DNA of 64,000 nt from Selaginella tamariscina (lineage: Eukaryota; Streptophyta; Lycopodiopsida; Selaginellales; Selaginellaceae). The notes under the pieces are model-generated. The model made no database searches. It worked only from the letters and a program-made list of their open reading frames with translations, and was not told the DNA's origin. The stretch is from positions 145,001-209,000 of the forward strand of contig PUQB01000009.1 of the NCBI GenBank assembly GCA_003024785.1. The letters are read 5' to 3'. Shown here in pieces: positions 47,995 to 59,339 of the stretch. A program made the translations under genes and the position numbers. The first letter of the stretch is position 1, and each line of letters begins with the position of its first letter.

Positions 47995-48956
47995 GTATTA
48001 ATGGATGTCATAAGGCAGGTCAACTTACGAGCTGAGATATTTAAGTCAATCAGGCCCGATGTCAAAGAATCCGCCCAAACGGAAGACTTGGTTTGAAAAC
48101 TCTGCTTACTTTGAGCCCGGCATATCCGAAGCAGCTGCCGGTATATTCGAAGTATTACCCGAAAGAACGTCGCCAAATGCATCGAAGGAAGTACCCTTGT
48201 TGTCCAACGCTGGATAGAAGCTCGAATTAGTTACGTTATTACAAACAATTAGTAAAAGATCTATAGTTGAATAGTAACACAACACACACACATACACACA
48301 TATATGTTATGTATGTATCACGTATAATGTAGATAAAAATATGTATGTATATGCTCGTACCCTGGTCGTCGAAAGCGTTAAAAGAGGCAGTGATGTTTGT
48401 TGTCAAAAACATTCGAAGAATTGGGTCGCTCTCGAAAGCATTGTTGCTGTAAAACGTGAAACGTTTTATTAACCATATACAAATGTATCTATGTAACATA
48501 GATTTCATTACATTATTAAACTACATTTCTAATTAATACATTAAACTAATAGTAAGTGATCGAATATATATAGTACCTAGCAGTGTTCCCGAAGCATCGA
48601 AAGCATTATTGCTGTGAAAACATTAAAATATTTAGATTCACTAAATTATCCTACCTTAAATTATCAAACTATTACTAAGTTAAGACATATATACTATCAT
48701 TTAACTATCAAATACATATAGTACCTAGCATGAAGAGTGTCCGCAAAAGGATCGAATAATGTATTGGATGCAGCGTTGTTCTTAGACGAAGGCTTGCTAT
48801 CAAAAGCATCAAAGGTGTTTGTAGAAGAAGCTGACGCGAATGCACCGAAGTCGTTGGATCCAAATGGATCCGACGTTGGAGCAGCAGCAAAAAGATCCTT
48901 GAAGAAGTCACAGGTTCGCTCTGCAGATCATTCACAAACGCCTTAAGAAACTTATT

Positions 48957-49045
<89 letters not shown>

Positions 49046-51534
49046 TATATTATATATATTATATATATATGTATGTATGTATATATGAGAGAGAGAGAGA
49101 ACTTGCCTCTTCGAGTTGGACGTGGAATCAGAAAATGGATCAGCAATTGAGGGTGTTGAAAAGAAATCAATATCCCCAAGGAATCCGCTTGTGTGTAGCA
49201 GGCTTAACGGTTGTACGTGGAGCAGAAACTACGTAGCCACGTAAGAAATGAGTTCATGTAGACAGATACATAATACACACGCACGCACGCACAGAGTACA
49301 GGAGCTCTTATCAAAATCATCATCCTCGTTCACAGTGGGGATATTCAACGACTGACTCTTTGGCTTCACATCCCTAGACATTTAAAAGAGGAGAAATATA
49401 TTAAGATAATAAAATAAAATAAATAACAACGTACTTTTTTCCTGATTCTTCGTAGCTTGGAGGAGCCGTTTTAGTCCTGCACATAAACAGAACAAAAACT
49501 GTTTAGTAGTACTCTTTAGATATGTATGGTAATAGATGATTCACCTATTTTACATACTATACACGAAACGCTTTGTGCACATATACACACATTGGATATA
49601 CATATATACACATTCGTGTGTGTCTGTAGGAAGTTCACGTACTACATAATTAGTATAGATTATCACTGCATACATATGTACATATATATATACACATATA
49701 TATTCTCTCGTCACACATATAAGTACCTTGTGGTATAATCATTGTCATCACTTTCAAAGCCTTTACTTTGTTTGTCGTAGTCGTAATCATCCCGATACCT
49801 ATCGTTTTCCCGTTCACCGCCCTTTGCATATCGATCATCGTCATATTTACTGCCATACTTGTCACCGTAACCATTTCTATCATCGTTCCAGTCGCTGAAT
49901 CCTCTTCCTGCGCTTGAATACGAGCTCGGCTTGAATCCCCCTGTAGAAGAATATCCTTGGTACCTGTACCAGCATATATCCCATAAGGTTATCTATATAC
50001 ATAAATGAGTTACATAGCATATCCACATAAAATATAGAATGTACACAAGCTAAGCGCTTGCACACTAAATTCCAGGCTGGTGTTTAGATAGAATATATCT
50101 GTAAAAATTATACCAACACACACATACATGCTTACTTGTCCCGGTTAGAAGCTGCTTTCTCACGTACTTCACGATTTTTATCCTTTCATTCAGCAACGAA
50201 ACTAATGCCTGTGCCTTCTTTCGAACGTTAATACCTTGATTTTCCCATTGGGTTCCACATACTGGAAATCAAGCAGTCCCTGCACAGAAAGAAGATATAA
50301 ATATTATTATGTATCTACTAGCTTGCATGCTAACAGTAGATATATCCATAGATACTATTACGTACATATGCACATACGTATATCATACATATCATATACA
50401 TATATACATAGATATACCTGGATTTGGAACACGTGTTCTCTCAGCTCGTCAATGACCCTGTCTGCTCCATGAGCGACAAGAAAATCAAAAACGGTTAATC
50501 CCTATGAGATTAACTCTTATTAGTTCATCATAAAAATTAACAGTGATATAAAACAAAACCATTACCTTGTATACATGTCTCCAGTTCTTTCCCGTGTCAC
50601 TCAGCCTCTTCCATAGTAATGACATTATCATTTGATAATCATTACTGCTTAGTTAAAACAACAATTAACATACTACCTTTCACAAGAGACATAGCTGTCC
50701 ATATTAACTAGATATATATAGACAAATGCACATAAGTAAATACACGCATATGTATAATACATGAATACAGACGTACATATCCTATAATGAACACGTGTAT
50801 CCAACATTTATACATTTACATACACATACAACCAGGTAATAAGAAAAGCTGGAACTTACAAGTTTCGGGTTGCTTGTGCGATCTCAGACATGACGGTTCC
50901 ATGAGGCCCCCAAGGCTCATTGCTCGTTGCATCTAGAACCTATATTATAGAAAATGTTTACAACATATATACGTAAGTACGTACATGTGTCTGTGTGTGT
51001 GTGGGTATGTCTATATATATAAACCTATATATTAGATAAATACTAACAATTAAGAAAAATAATTGTTATAACATATACATACATACACGGACTTAGTTGA
51101 GATATTAATCAACTTCAGTTTTAAGATGAAAATATAATGTTATTTTAAATATTTTGAGCAAGTGTGTGTAACTTAAATACATGTCTCTGGGAGAGCGTTT
51201 ACAAGCCTATTTTTCAAAACATGCATACACACACATGTTGTCGTAACTAACTATGTCTATAATAACAATAACAACCATTATTACAACATCTACACACATA
51301 CATGTGCCTAAATTGAACGAGTAAAAATATATAATAACAAAACAATTCTTACCTTCTGCTCAATTTCGGGCACCTTAAGTACCTTTTTGTTTACTTCCCT
51401 CTTCCTAAAATCGAAGACAGTAAGATCGAGCACACTGCTTGTGTATATATATGTTTGTATATGTACACATTAGAATCAAATGTATATACTTACAAATCTC
51501 GCACTGTTTGGTCGAAAACTTTCCTCAGATCCAT
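47428..51534 (-). CDS. ENTH-domain epsin (clathrin adaptor, plant EPSIN/EpsinR type)
   Basis: Minus-strand gene with about 16 exons: 51534-51494, 51404-51353, 50939-50860, 50644-50566, 50501-50418, 50279-50136, 49963-49727, 49476-49435, 49373-49300, 49228-49107, 48920-48725, 48611-48577, 48446-48361, 48209-48029, 47874-47761, 47627-47428. About 589 residues. The ENTH domain begins MDLRKVFDQTVRDL, then KREVNKKVLKVPEIEQK, NEPWGPHGTVMSEIAQATRN, DYQMIMSLLWKRL, DTGKNWRHVYK and LVAHGADRVIDELREH; ENTH domains bind phosphoinositides. Next come a Gly/Tyr/Asp-rich stretch and DPF motifs (ADPF, SDPF, FDPF, PDPF), which recruit AP adaptors. The conserved VWADSLTSGLIDLNIS block and AMGTGSGLGLAG end match plant epsins. 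It should act at trans-Golgi or endosomal clathrin coats. Single-base corrections are needed near 50234, 50185, 49183, 48908, 48585 and 48115. The last exon could splice further at CAG|GTAG. Confidence 0.87.
48960..49075. repeat. (CA)n and (AT)n microsatellites in an epsin intron
   Basis: A pure CA run at about 48960-48999 is followed by a long AT tract with short ATT interruptions. They fill most of the intron between exons 49228-49107 and 48920-48725. Confidence 0.9.
49101..49106 (-). other. GC-type splice donor in the epsin gene
   Basis: On the minus strand the exon ends AACTCGAAGAG and is followed by GCAAGTTCT. AG|GCAAGT is the consensus of GC-AG introns, and no GT donor in the right place keeps the protein going. 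The acceptor CTGCAG is at 48921-48926. Confidence 0.65.
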
Positions 51535-52233
51535 GGCGAGCCGTAGATCTGCCAAAATCTTCAGAATTAGCAACTTGCAGATCTAATGTATCCGTGTGTG
51601 TGTGAGTGAGAGAGAGATTCATACCCTTACCGGACAAATCGCGCCAAAGAAACTTGAAGAGCCCTAAGATTTTCACCAAACACACAAAAACAACAAGAGA
51701 AACAATAATGAGCCCTAGAAAGCATTCACACCGTTGGATCGTTCCCGTGAAATATGGCCACGTGTCTCAAGATTACCGTACCTAGTAGCCGTTGTGAATT
51801 TGAATTCCTCTAACCTTGTAAACACCCTAGCTATGGCGGCATGCGATCTCCAGGTAAGTATTCCTCTCCGCATTGTGTGAATCCGCTCCAATAGACTACG
51901 GCTGTGTGAAAACATATGAAAATCTATCTAGCTACGATCTTCAGGCTGCATTATCTGATTCATGCTCGATTCGAAGAGAGAAGACAGGAATCCGTGCCGT
52001 GTTTGCATTGATCTAGAGTCACTATCTGCTTCACTGACCCTAGCTATGGTGACATGCGATATCAATTCGTCATTAGGCATGTTCTAGGATCTATTCAGAG
52101 ACATAGTACAAGAATCCGCTTCTGTAGAGAGTCGCTTACTGAAGCGTGAAAATCTTCAGAAATTGAGGAGCTAGAATCGCTCTTGCTCCAAACAGAGAAC
52201 TTTTTCTCTGTCTTTGCTGTTTTTTGGGTGGAA
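51535..52233. promoter_or_regulatory. Head-to-head intergenic region of epsin (-) and kinesin (+)
   Basis: The start codons are 699 bp apart and face away from each other, so both 5' UTRs and promoters must share this interval. It contains a 24-bp direct repeat, ACCCTAGCTATGG at 51824-51847 and at 52037-52060, with two mismatches. The first copy is followed by CTCCAG|GTAAGT, a strong donor-like site that could mark a 5' UTR intron of the kinesin gene. A (GT)(GA) tract lies at 51592-51617. No clear TATA box was assigned. Confidence 0.55.
51824..52060. repeat. 24-bp direct repeat in the shared promoter region
   Basis: Positions 51824-51847 and 52037-52060 agree at 22 of 24 bases and share ACCCTAGCTATGG at the left and CATGCGAT at the right, 213 bp apart. 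It could be a regulatory element or a short duplication. Confidence 0.7.
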
Positions 52234-55200
52234 ATGGAAAGGATTTCAGTAGCAATCCGTGTGCGACCGCCAGGAAAAGAAGATTTAATCAGAGGAAATC
52301 GCTGGGTCATTGAAGAAAGCCAGAAAAAGGTCACGCTTTGCAATTGTTATGGCGCGCCAATGCCTGGTTACTCCTACGCATTTGGTAAGAAATAGGCTAA
52401 GCTGTGTATAGTAGCATTTACATACATACATACATATACAGATAACACACACACACACACAAGGAGGACACATATATCTGTGTGTGTATGTGTACGAATG
52501 TGCCTATATAATCCTATATTGTTGTTGAACAGATCAACTCTTTGGGCCAGATTCCAGAAACTTCGACGTTTACAACATTCATGCGAAGGATGTAGTTATG
52601 TCCTCCATGCGAGGATTTAATGGTACACATATAAGATTATATTTCATATAATATTACAACAATTTTCGCTGAACTTCTCATTTAGGCACCGTTTTTGCGT
52701 ATGGACAAACGAGCAGTGGCAAAACATACACGATGCAAGGATCGGATGACCATCCTGGAATCATCCGTCTAGCAATACGGGACATCTTCGACGAAATTTT
52801 TAAGGTAAGGAGTTGTTATGTAACAAAACTAGCGCACGCGCACACAACCGGCATTATAACTTTAAATTTCTATCAGACTTCCGGCAGAGAGTTTCTCACT
52901 AGAGTCTCATACATGGAGATTTACAACGAAGAAATAAACGATCTGCTTGCTCCCGAGAACCGAAAGCTGCAAATTCACGAGAATTTTGAGGTGAGACACA
53001 CACACACACACACACGCACACACACACATGTGTGTGTGTAGAGAGAGAGAGAGATTCTGAACACACCCAAGTTTTCTGAGGGTTTTCTACTTCTAGCGAG
53101 GTGTATTTGTTGCTGGACTAAGGGAAGAAATTGTCAACGGTCCTGACCAGGTGTTTGACTTCTTAAAGCTGGGGGAAGGTATGTGAACATAGATATAGCA
53201 ATTAAGAATCACTAATTAAGGCAGTACTCATTCTTTTTTGTCTTTCTGCAGCACACCGGCATATTGGTGAGACTAACATGAACCTTTATAGTAGTCGGTC
53301 TCACACTATTTTTCGTATGGTAAGTTTTTAACCCCATACTCACATGTACATACACACAATGACATATGTACAAACAGGTGATTGAGAGCAGGGATAAAAG
53401 CAGAAACACGGATGCTGTACGAGTTTCCACGTTGGTAAGTACTTTATTCGACTTTATATATAGGAGCTAAACTAAAGAATGTAGAACATGGTCGATCTTG
53501 CGGGTTCAGAAAGAGTTGGAAAAACTGGAGCAGGAGGTGTTCGGCTCAGAGAAGGGGACACATAAACAAGAGTTTAATGACACTTGGGACTGTTATCAAT
53601 AAGCTAAGTGAAGGTCCTGGTAAAGGGTAAGTATATCAACATAATATCCTATGTCGCTCTATCACTTTAGAGCCTATATGTGCTTAACACTTCTTTTAGA
53701 GGACATATACCGTATCGAGACAGTAAACTTACACGCATACTGCAATCTGCCCTGGACGGTAATGCAAAAACTGCCATAATATGCACTATTACACCAGACG
53801 AGGTGGGTAATATATTTGTTTTAGATATGTATATGGTAACTTCTGTAATTTCTTTTATCATGTTCAATAGATACATATAGATGAAACAAGAGGGACACTC
53901 CAATTTGCTTCCAGAGCGAAAAAAGTTGCAACTTGTGCACACGTTAATGAGGTTTTTCCCTCACACCGTATACGTATTATATTATTATATACAACATAAC
54001 ATAAGACGGATATATGCATTTTGCTTAACACTGTCTTATGTATTTGCAGATATTGACGGATGCAGCTCTCCTCAAACGTCAAAAGAGAGAAATTGAAGAG
54101 CTTCGGCAAAAATTACAAGTAATTATTTGTACACATGCACACTCATACATATAGTATACGTATGTCACATAATCGTGCCTACTTTCTTTCAGGGACTACA
54201 ATCGGATGATTTTGAGAAGCAGCTCCTGAATCTACGCAATGATCTATTAAAGGTTTACTGATGCATTCTTTTTAAACCCAATCCCCGTCCCCATCTCCCC
54301 CACCCCACATACACACGCACACGCACACACACACACACACACAGCTTTCTATGCATATATATTAACGGTATACAACAGCCAGAGGTTACCTCCACATCAC
54401 CTCATGTACATACATATATATGCGTATGAGCTCTGTCTATATATTATACGGATCTGTGGGAGCGTGTATGTGCGTGTGTGTGTGCGTGGGTGGGTGGATG
54501 AGTATGTTCTCTGAATGTTTATATATCTAATGACAGTATGAGCTTGAAAAAGAGAAGCTAGCTTTGGAGTTAGAAGAAGAACGAAAGACTCAAGCAGAAC
54601 GCGAGAGGAGAATTCGGGAGCAAGAACAGAAAATTGAAAACTTAAGTTCCTTGGTTAGGACCTCTTCTTCATCTCGGGAGGACCATCTGAAAACGTCAAA
54701 ATTGGTAACTAACTTAAATTAATCCTTTAAGCATTTGATTATATACGTATTGATCTATTTAACAAACTATAATCAGCTTTTTTCTTCTTACATGACAGTT
54801 GTAATGCATCTCTCTCTCTCTCTCTCACACACACACAGTGCACATGATGTATTTTTTTACTTATTACATCTTTATTGTGCTGCAGATCCGCCGGGAGACA
54901 TGGTCACCGCAGCAAGTAATGCCAGATAGTGTTCGCATTTATTTAACTATTCTTTTTTTCTTTATTTTTTCTTGATTGTTGTATTCTGTGATTTAAAGTT
55001 GTACTGTTTGTTTGTGTATATACACGTATGATATACGACAACATTCAATTATTGGTGACTTCTATAATCTGACCTTTTTCTTTTTAAAAATAATGCAGGA
55101 TTCTTATAGGAGCCCATTAAGACGTTTAGACAACTCATTAATCTCAACTAGAAGGGATAGAGACAGAACACTGACTCCATTGCCTGCATTTGAAGCTTTA

Positions 55201-58099
55201 CTTGAAAAAGAAGCCGATGTAAGTATATCTATATGTGTGTAGATTTGTATATGTGTACACACACGTATAACTAGCAACTGATCGTGAGTTTTTAGATTCC
55301 TTTTTCAAGTAAACCTCAAAAGTGTTCCTTGCCGTTAACATCTAACGGTGACAATTTTGCCGACGAGAACACGTGGGCAAGTTTAAATAACGAGCTTTCT
55401 AATGTTGCTGATGAAGATGAATGGACCAGATTGAACCAAGGTGCGGACATCATCTCCAATACTGTAGAAGCTTACACTCCTTGTGTAAAAACCAATCAAA
55501 TTGACCTTGTAAGTGTGTGTTCAAACTTTAAATGCATACACTAGGTAGTGGCTTATAATATATACAATTCTCTGATACTCAAGCATGATTTATTATAACC
55601 TTATATTTTGACACTTAGACATGTGGCGTTCAAATAAATACATAGTTAATGCACTCGACATGCTAATAATATACATACGATTGGTACTGTGGGTTGTATA
55701 TATGCGTGCGTGCGTGACCCCATGGTGTGTGTGTATCTCTTTATGCGTTTGTTTATACTTCGATATACTGCATAAATGCAAATATACACAGATAATATTT
55801 AAAACACATACTTTTCTTTAATAAGTATAGTTAACTTGTGTTATGTATAGATGGACTTCCAATTGAAGGAGCTCCAAGTGCAGTTAGAAGAGCTTCAAGC
55901 ACGTTACGACTCTAAGGTAATGATCTCTCGAATCAACTATCCATTCAAACTTTAATATGCATAAAATGAATGCTTTATAGAATTTCGTTACAGTTACTAG
56001 TTTTTATTACGCCTTTGGTCGTGCGTGATAGATCGGGGGGCCAGCCCGGCCCGCCCCTTAAAAGTGGGGGCGGGCCATGCGGACTTGACGTGATCCCCAC
56101 TCTCCCCCACTTACTTATTTCATGAGCTGCTTAAAGCTTAACCTTTTGCTTTATTAAGGATGAGGAAGCTCAGGAAGCTAAGAGCCAGTTAAATTCTCTC
56201 TGGTAAAGTACGAGGAAATTAACCGGCAGGTGGAGGAGATGAGAACAATAAAAGACCATCTTAAGACGCAGCTAAACGCAGAGAAAGCCCAGCTACTTTT
56301 CCAGGTAAGATTTTTTAATATCTTAGAATTTGTATAACATATTTTAAAGTAATCCAGTAACTATAACGTGGCAATTATTATATGGTATGTCGAATACAGG
56401 AGCAACGAAGTAACGATATGCAACGGGAGCTGAACCAGGCATTATCCGCTAATGACGAACTTAACAAAGAGCTCACTCACCTGCATAACGAAAATGCACT
56501 GGCTAATGAACGGATAGAGGAGCTGAAAGAAAACACGCTTCATCTGGTATGTTTTATTGTATAATATTACTACATAGCATTCTACACACACACAACTGCT
56601 ATAGCTGTATTACTTGTAAATGCTATATTATTATGTGAATTATTATGCTAATATTATGTATTTATAAAGTTATTATTAATAGATTAAGATAATAGTTGCT
56701 CATTGTCTATAATATACATAATAGTTCTCATGCTTATAGAAGGATATACTGTTAGATCAGATGATAATATTTAGTATAAATGCTAATATATTATATAAAT
56801 GCAGGGCCAAGAGGTTTCTGGTGTGAAAGTGCAGTTGAATAAAGTGATACAAGAAAAGTGTGAATTAGAGGAGCAATTGAATTTCTTGATAGCAGAAAAG
56901 GCTCTTCTTCAGGAGGAAAAACAGAGGTTAAATTCCCTGGTTAATGATACTCAACTCCAGGTAAACTTCATTATTATATATAACAATACATTTATACATA
57001 TTTATAAATACCAATACATATGTAAGAAAGTTAACAACACGCACGCACACACACACACCGACAGGACAACAGGCAGTTGTGTGTTTATCCATGTAAAGTC
57101 TAACCAATGTATAACCATGTGTTATGTGTGCATGTGTATATTTGATTATGTATACCTATTCTATATGTTTATGTGTTTATTTATTTGCAGGAGAGGGGCA
57201 ACGGGGAGCAATTGAATAATTTAATGGGAAAATACAATCAAATCACTGAGCAGCTTGATGGAGTTTTGAATGACAACAAACGTCTTCAGGACAGTAACAC
57301 GCATTTAGAACAATTTGTACATTCTCAAGTAAGTACTGCTCCACCTGCATGCAAGTGTTTATATATGTGTATACGTAAACATTATTTTTTTCTTTTACAT
57401 ACATATGCATATATACAGATATAGTTAACACTTAGATACGATATATATATGTATTCATGTATATGTGCAGTTAAAGTGCCATAAACATGTCTATTATTAA
57501 CGCATCACACGCACACACACACACCTCTTTATTACAGAAAGAAGAAAGTATGACCCTTAAAAGGGAGTATGAGCAACTATTAGCCGAAAAGACGAGTCTT
57601 CAGACGATTAACGAGCAGCTAAAATCGTCAATTGAAGCCACGTATCAACGGGTAAACGTTTCAAGTGTTTGGATTTGTTTATTCTTGTTAATATATGTAT
57701 TTGCTATTGCTGTAAATAAGTATATTGTTTCTCGGTAATAAAGCATCCGTTTAGATTTTGTGTTTCTCAATTTAATCCTTTTGTATGGTAGTTAATCACT
57801 TACCTAGTGATTATGCTAATAATCATAATGTTCTTATTTTGCACAGGAGAAAGAACAGGTTCGAGAGTATGTTCAGAGAATCACTCTCCTTGAAGGCTCC
57901 AACAAACTCAAGGATACCCAGCTGCATGAATTGTCTGCACAGATATCAGCTCAAGAGGTATGTTACGTACGTATAAATTGATTTTTGCTATATATTGTGA
58001 TATATATTACTGTTGTTATAAAATCTATTTTCTATATATGCTAAGGAATTACGACTACTGTGTCTTCAGATACTTCACATGTATACATATGATATATCT

Positions 58100-58130
<31 letters not shown>

Positions 58131-58328
58131 ATGTGATTTTTACTTTACATGCATCTTGTCTGTTTTCTCTCTCTCTCTCTCTCTCTCGTGCGTGTGTGAT
58201 TCATGTGTATTGTCCTACAGGCATTTTGAAAAAATGTGAAACTTTCGATAATACATTTTTCAAATCTGTTCTCCTTCTGTGAGTTTGTTCTCAAATAGCT
58301 AGATATACTTATGTGTGTGTGTATATAT

Positions 58329-58374
<46 letters not shown>

Positions 58375-58710
58375 TCTCGATTATATTTGTATATATTGAT
58401 ATATTTTAATATATAAGTTTTTGCAGGAGCAGTACAAGAACAACCAGAAAGCACTTTATGAGAAGCTGCGAATATCCGAAGTGAATATCTCGAGACTACA
58501 GGAAGAGCTTCACACAGTGAACGCAGAAAAAGAGCGTCTATCGAGGATTATCGAAGTCCAAGTTCACAAAACGAGGAGATTATCATGTCAATGCGGCTTG
58601 AGAGGGTCCGTGTTGCACAAGAATTGGCCAAGTACATGTCTGCACTCTCTTGTCAACAGGATAGCGTTTCCTCTATATGCTCGGGAATCAACACTGTCAT
58701 CACAGCTTAA
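52234..58710 (+). CDS. Kinesin-7 (CENP-E-like) motor protein
   Basis: About 24 exons: 52234-52384, 52533-52622, 52686-52804, 52877-52990, 53097-53178, 53252-53319, 53378-53434, 53485-53626, 53700-53802, 53871-53951, 54050-54118, 54193-54252, 54537-54704, 54886-54915, 55099-55218, 55296-55508, 55851-55916, 56159-56304, 56400-56546, 56805-56960, 57191-57328, 57538-57651, 57847-57958, 58427-58710. Phases agree at the joins. The N-terminal motor begins [13 protein letters not shown]. It has the P-loop [11 protein letters not shown], switch [10 protein letters not shown], switch [10 protein letters not shown] and [14 protein letters not shown] neck and a long coiled-coil stalk follow (ELREKLQ-like heptads, E/K/Q/L-rich to the end). 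An N-terminal motor with a stalk of this kind is typical of plant kinesin-7, which act at kinetochores, spindle or phragmoplast. Single-base corrections are needed near 53555, 56200 and 58554. The stop at 58708 depends on the last one; otherwise a further exon from about 59022 could follow. Confidence 0.87.
54285..54345. repeat. CCCC-rich and (CA)n tract in a kinesin intron
   Basis: A C-rich stretch followed by repeated CACACG and CA units, then a G/T-rich mirror-like segment at 54460-54500 (GTGTGTGTGCGTGGGTGGGTGG). These lie in the intron between exons 54193-54252 and 54537-54704. Confidence 0.8.
56035..56110. repeat. GC-rich hairpin island in a kinesin intron
   Basis: An isolated GC-rich patch in an AT-rich intron. 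GGCCCGCCCC (56048-56057) and GGGGCGGGCC (56067-56076) form a perfect 10-bp inverted repeat with a 9-base loop, TTAAAAGTG. G and C runs continue on both sides. Confidence 0.85.
58338..58370. repeat. (GT)n microsatellite in the last kinesin intron
   Basis: A long GT run in the intron before the last coding exon. An (AT)n run lies at about 58103-58126 and a CT tract at about 58168-58187 in the same intron. Confidence 0.88.
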
Positions 58711-58899
58711 ACTAGGTACAAATATATATCATGCAGTGGTGTGTGCGTGTGTCTCTCTATATATATATTCAATTAAACTGAAAGCTATTTATTAATACAT
58801 TCATCAATATGACGCTTCACATGTATATATTTTGTTGCACATATGCACTGGCAGAACAATGCATGTTATGTGTTTTGTATGATATATATTATATATATA

Positions 58900-58964
<65 letters not shown>

Positions 58965-59335
58965 AGATACATATTATTTAAAACGGTTTAAGAAACTAGT
59001 CTTAATGTTTATCTTCCAGTCAGGGTAATCTATCTCTATAACAAAATGGGAATTCGACTGCTGTCACAGGTAGAGGAAGGATATCCTGTCTTGTAACGAA
59101 CTAGTCGAATGGAAAGCGGTAATAGGAACGAGGTAAGTTCCTTTGCGCTCACCCAATGACTAAGCATTCGATACTCTTTGTTCAACTTAAATAAGTTGAG
59201 TTGTGCAAGAAAGATAATTGAATTTGTGATTGAAACCTTGTTTACGATATCTTATTAAAGTAATCGATATTGTGGTGATATTTTATTATTTAATTAACTT
59301 CAATATTAACAGATAAATATTAACACGGAATCTCC
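58711..59335. other. Kinesin 3' region
   Basis: It holds the GA tract and a CTTCCAG acceptor-like site at about 59021 that could join a 3' UTR exon to the donor CTAG|GTACAA at 58714. If the last correction in the kinesin exon is wrong, the continued frame from 59022 would add about 25 codons and end near 59096. No other gene was seen. Confidence 0.4.
58905..58966. repeat. (GA)n purine tract downstream of the kinesin gene
   Basis: About 60 bases of almost pure GA repeat with occasional AA or GG, after an ATATAT run. It lies between the predicted stop and a possible acceptor at about 59021. Confidence 0.9.
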
Positions 59336-59339
59336 CCTT

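Noticed and set aside
58843..59028. 61-codon frame with RERERER repeat
   Set aside because: Translation of the GA microsatellite.
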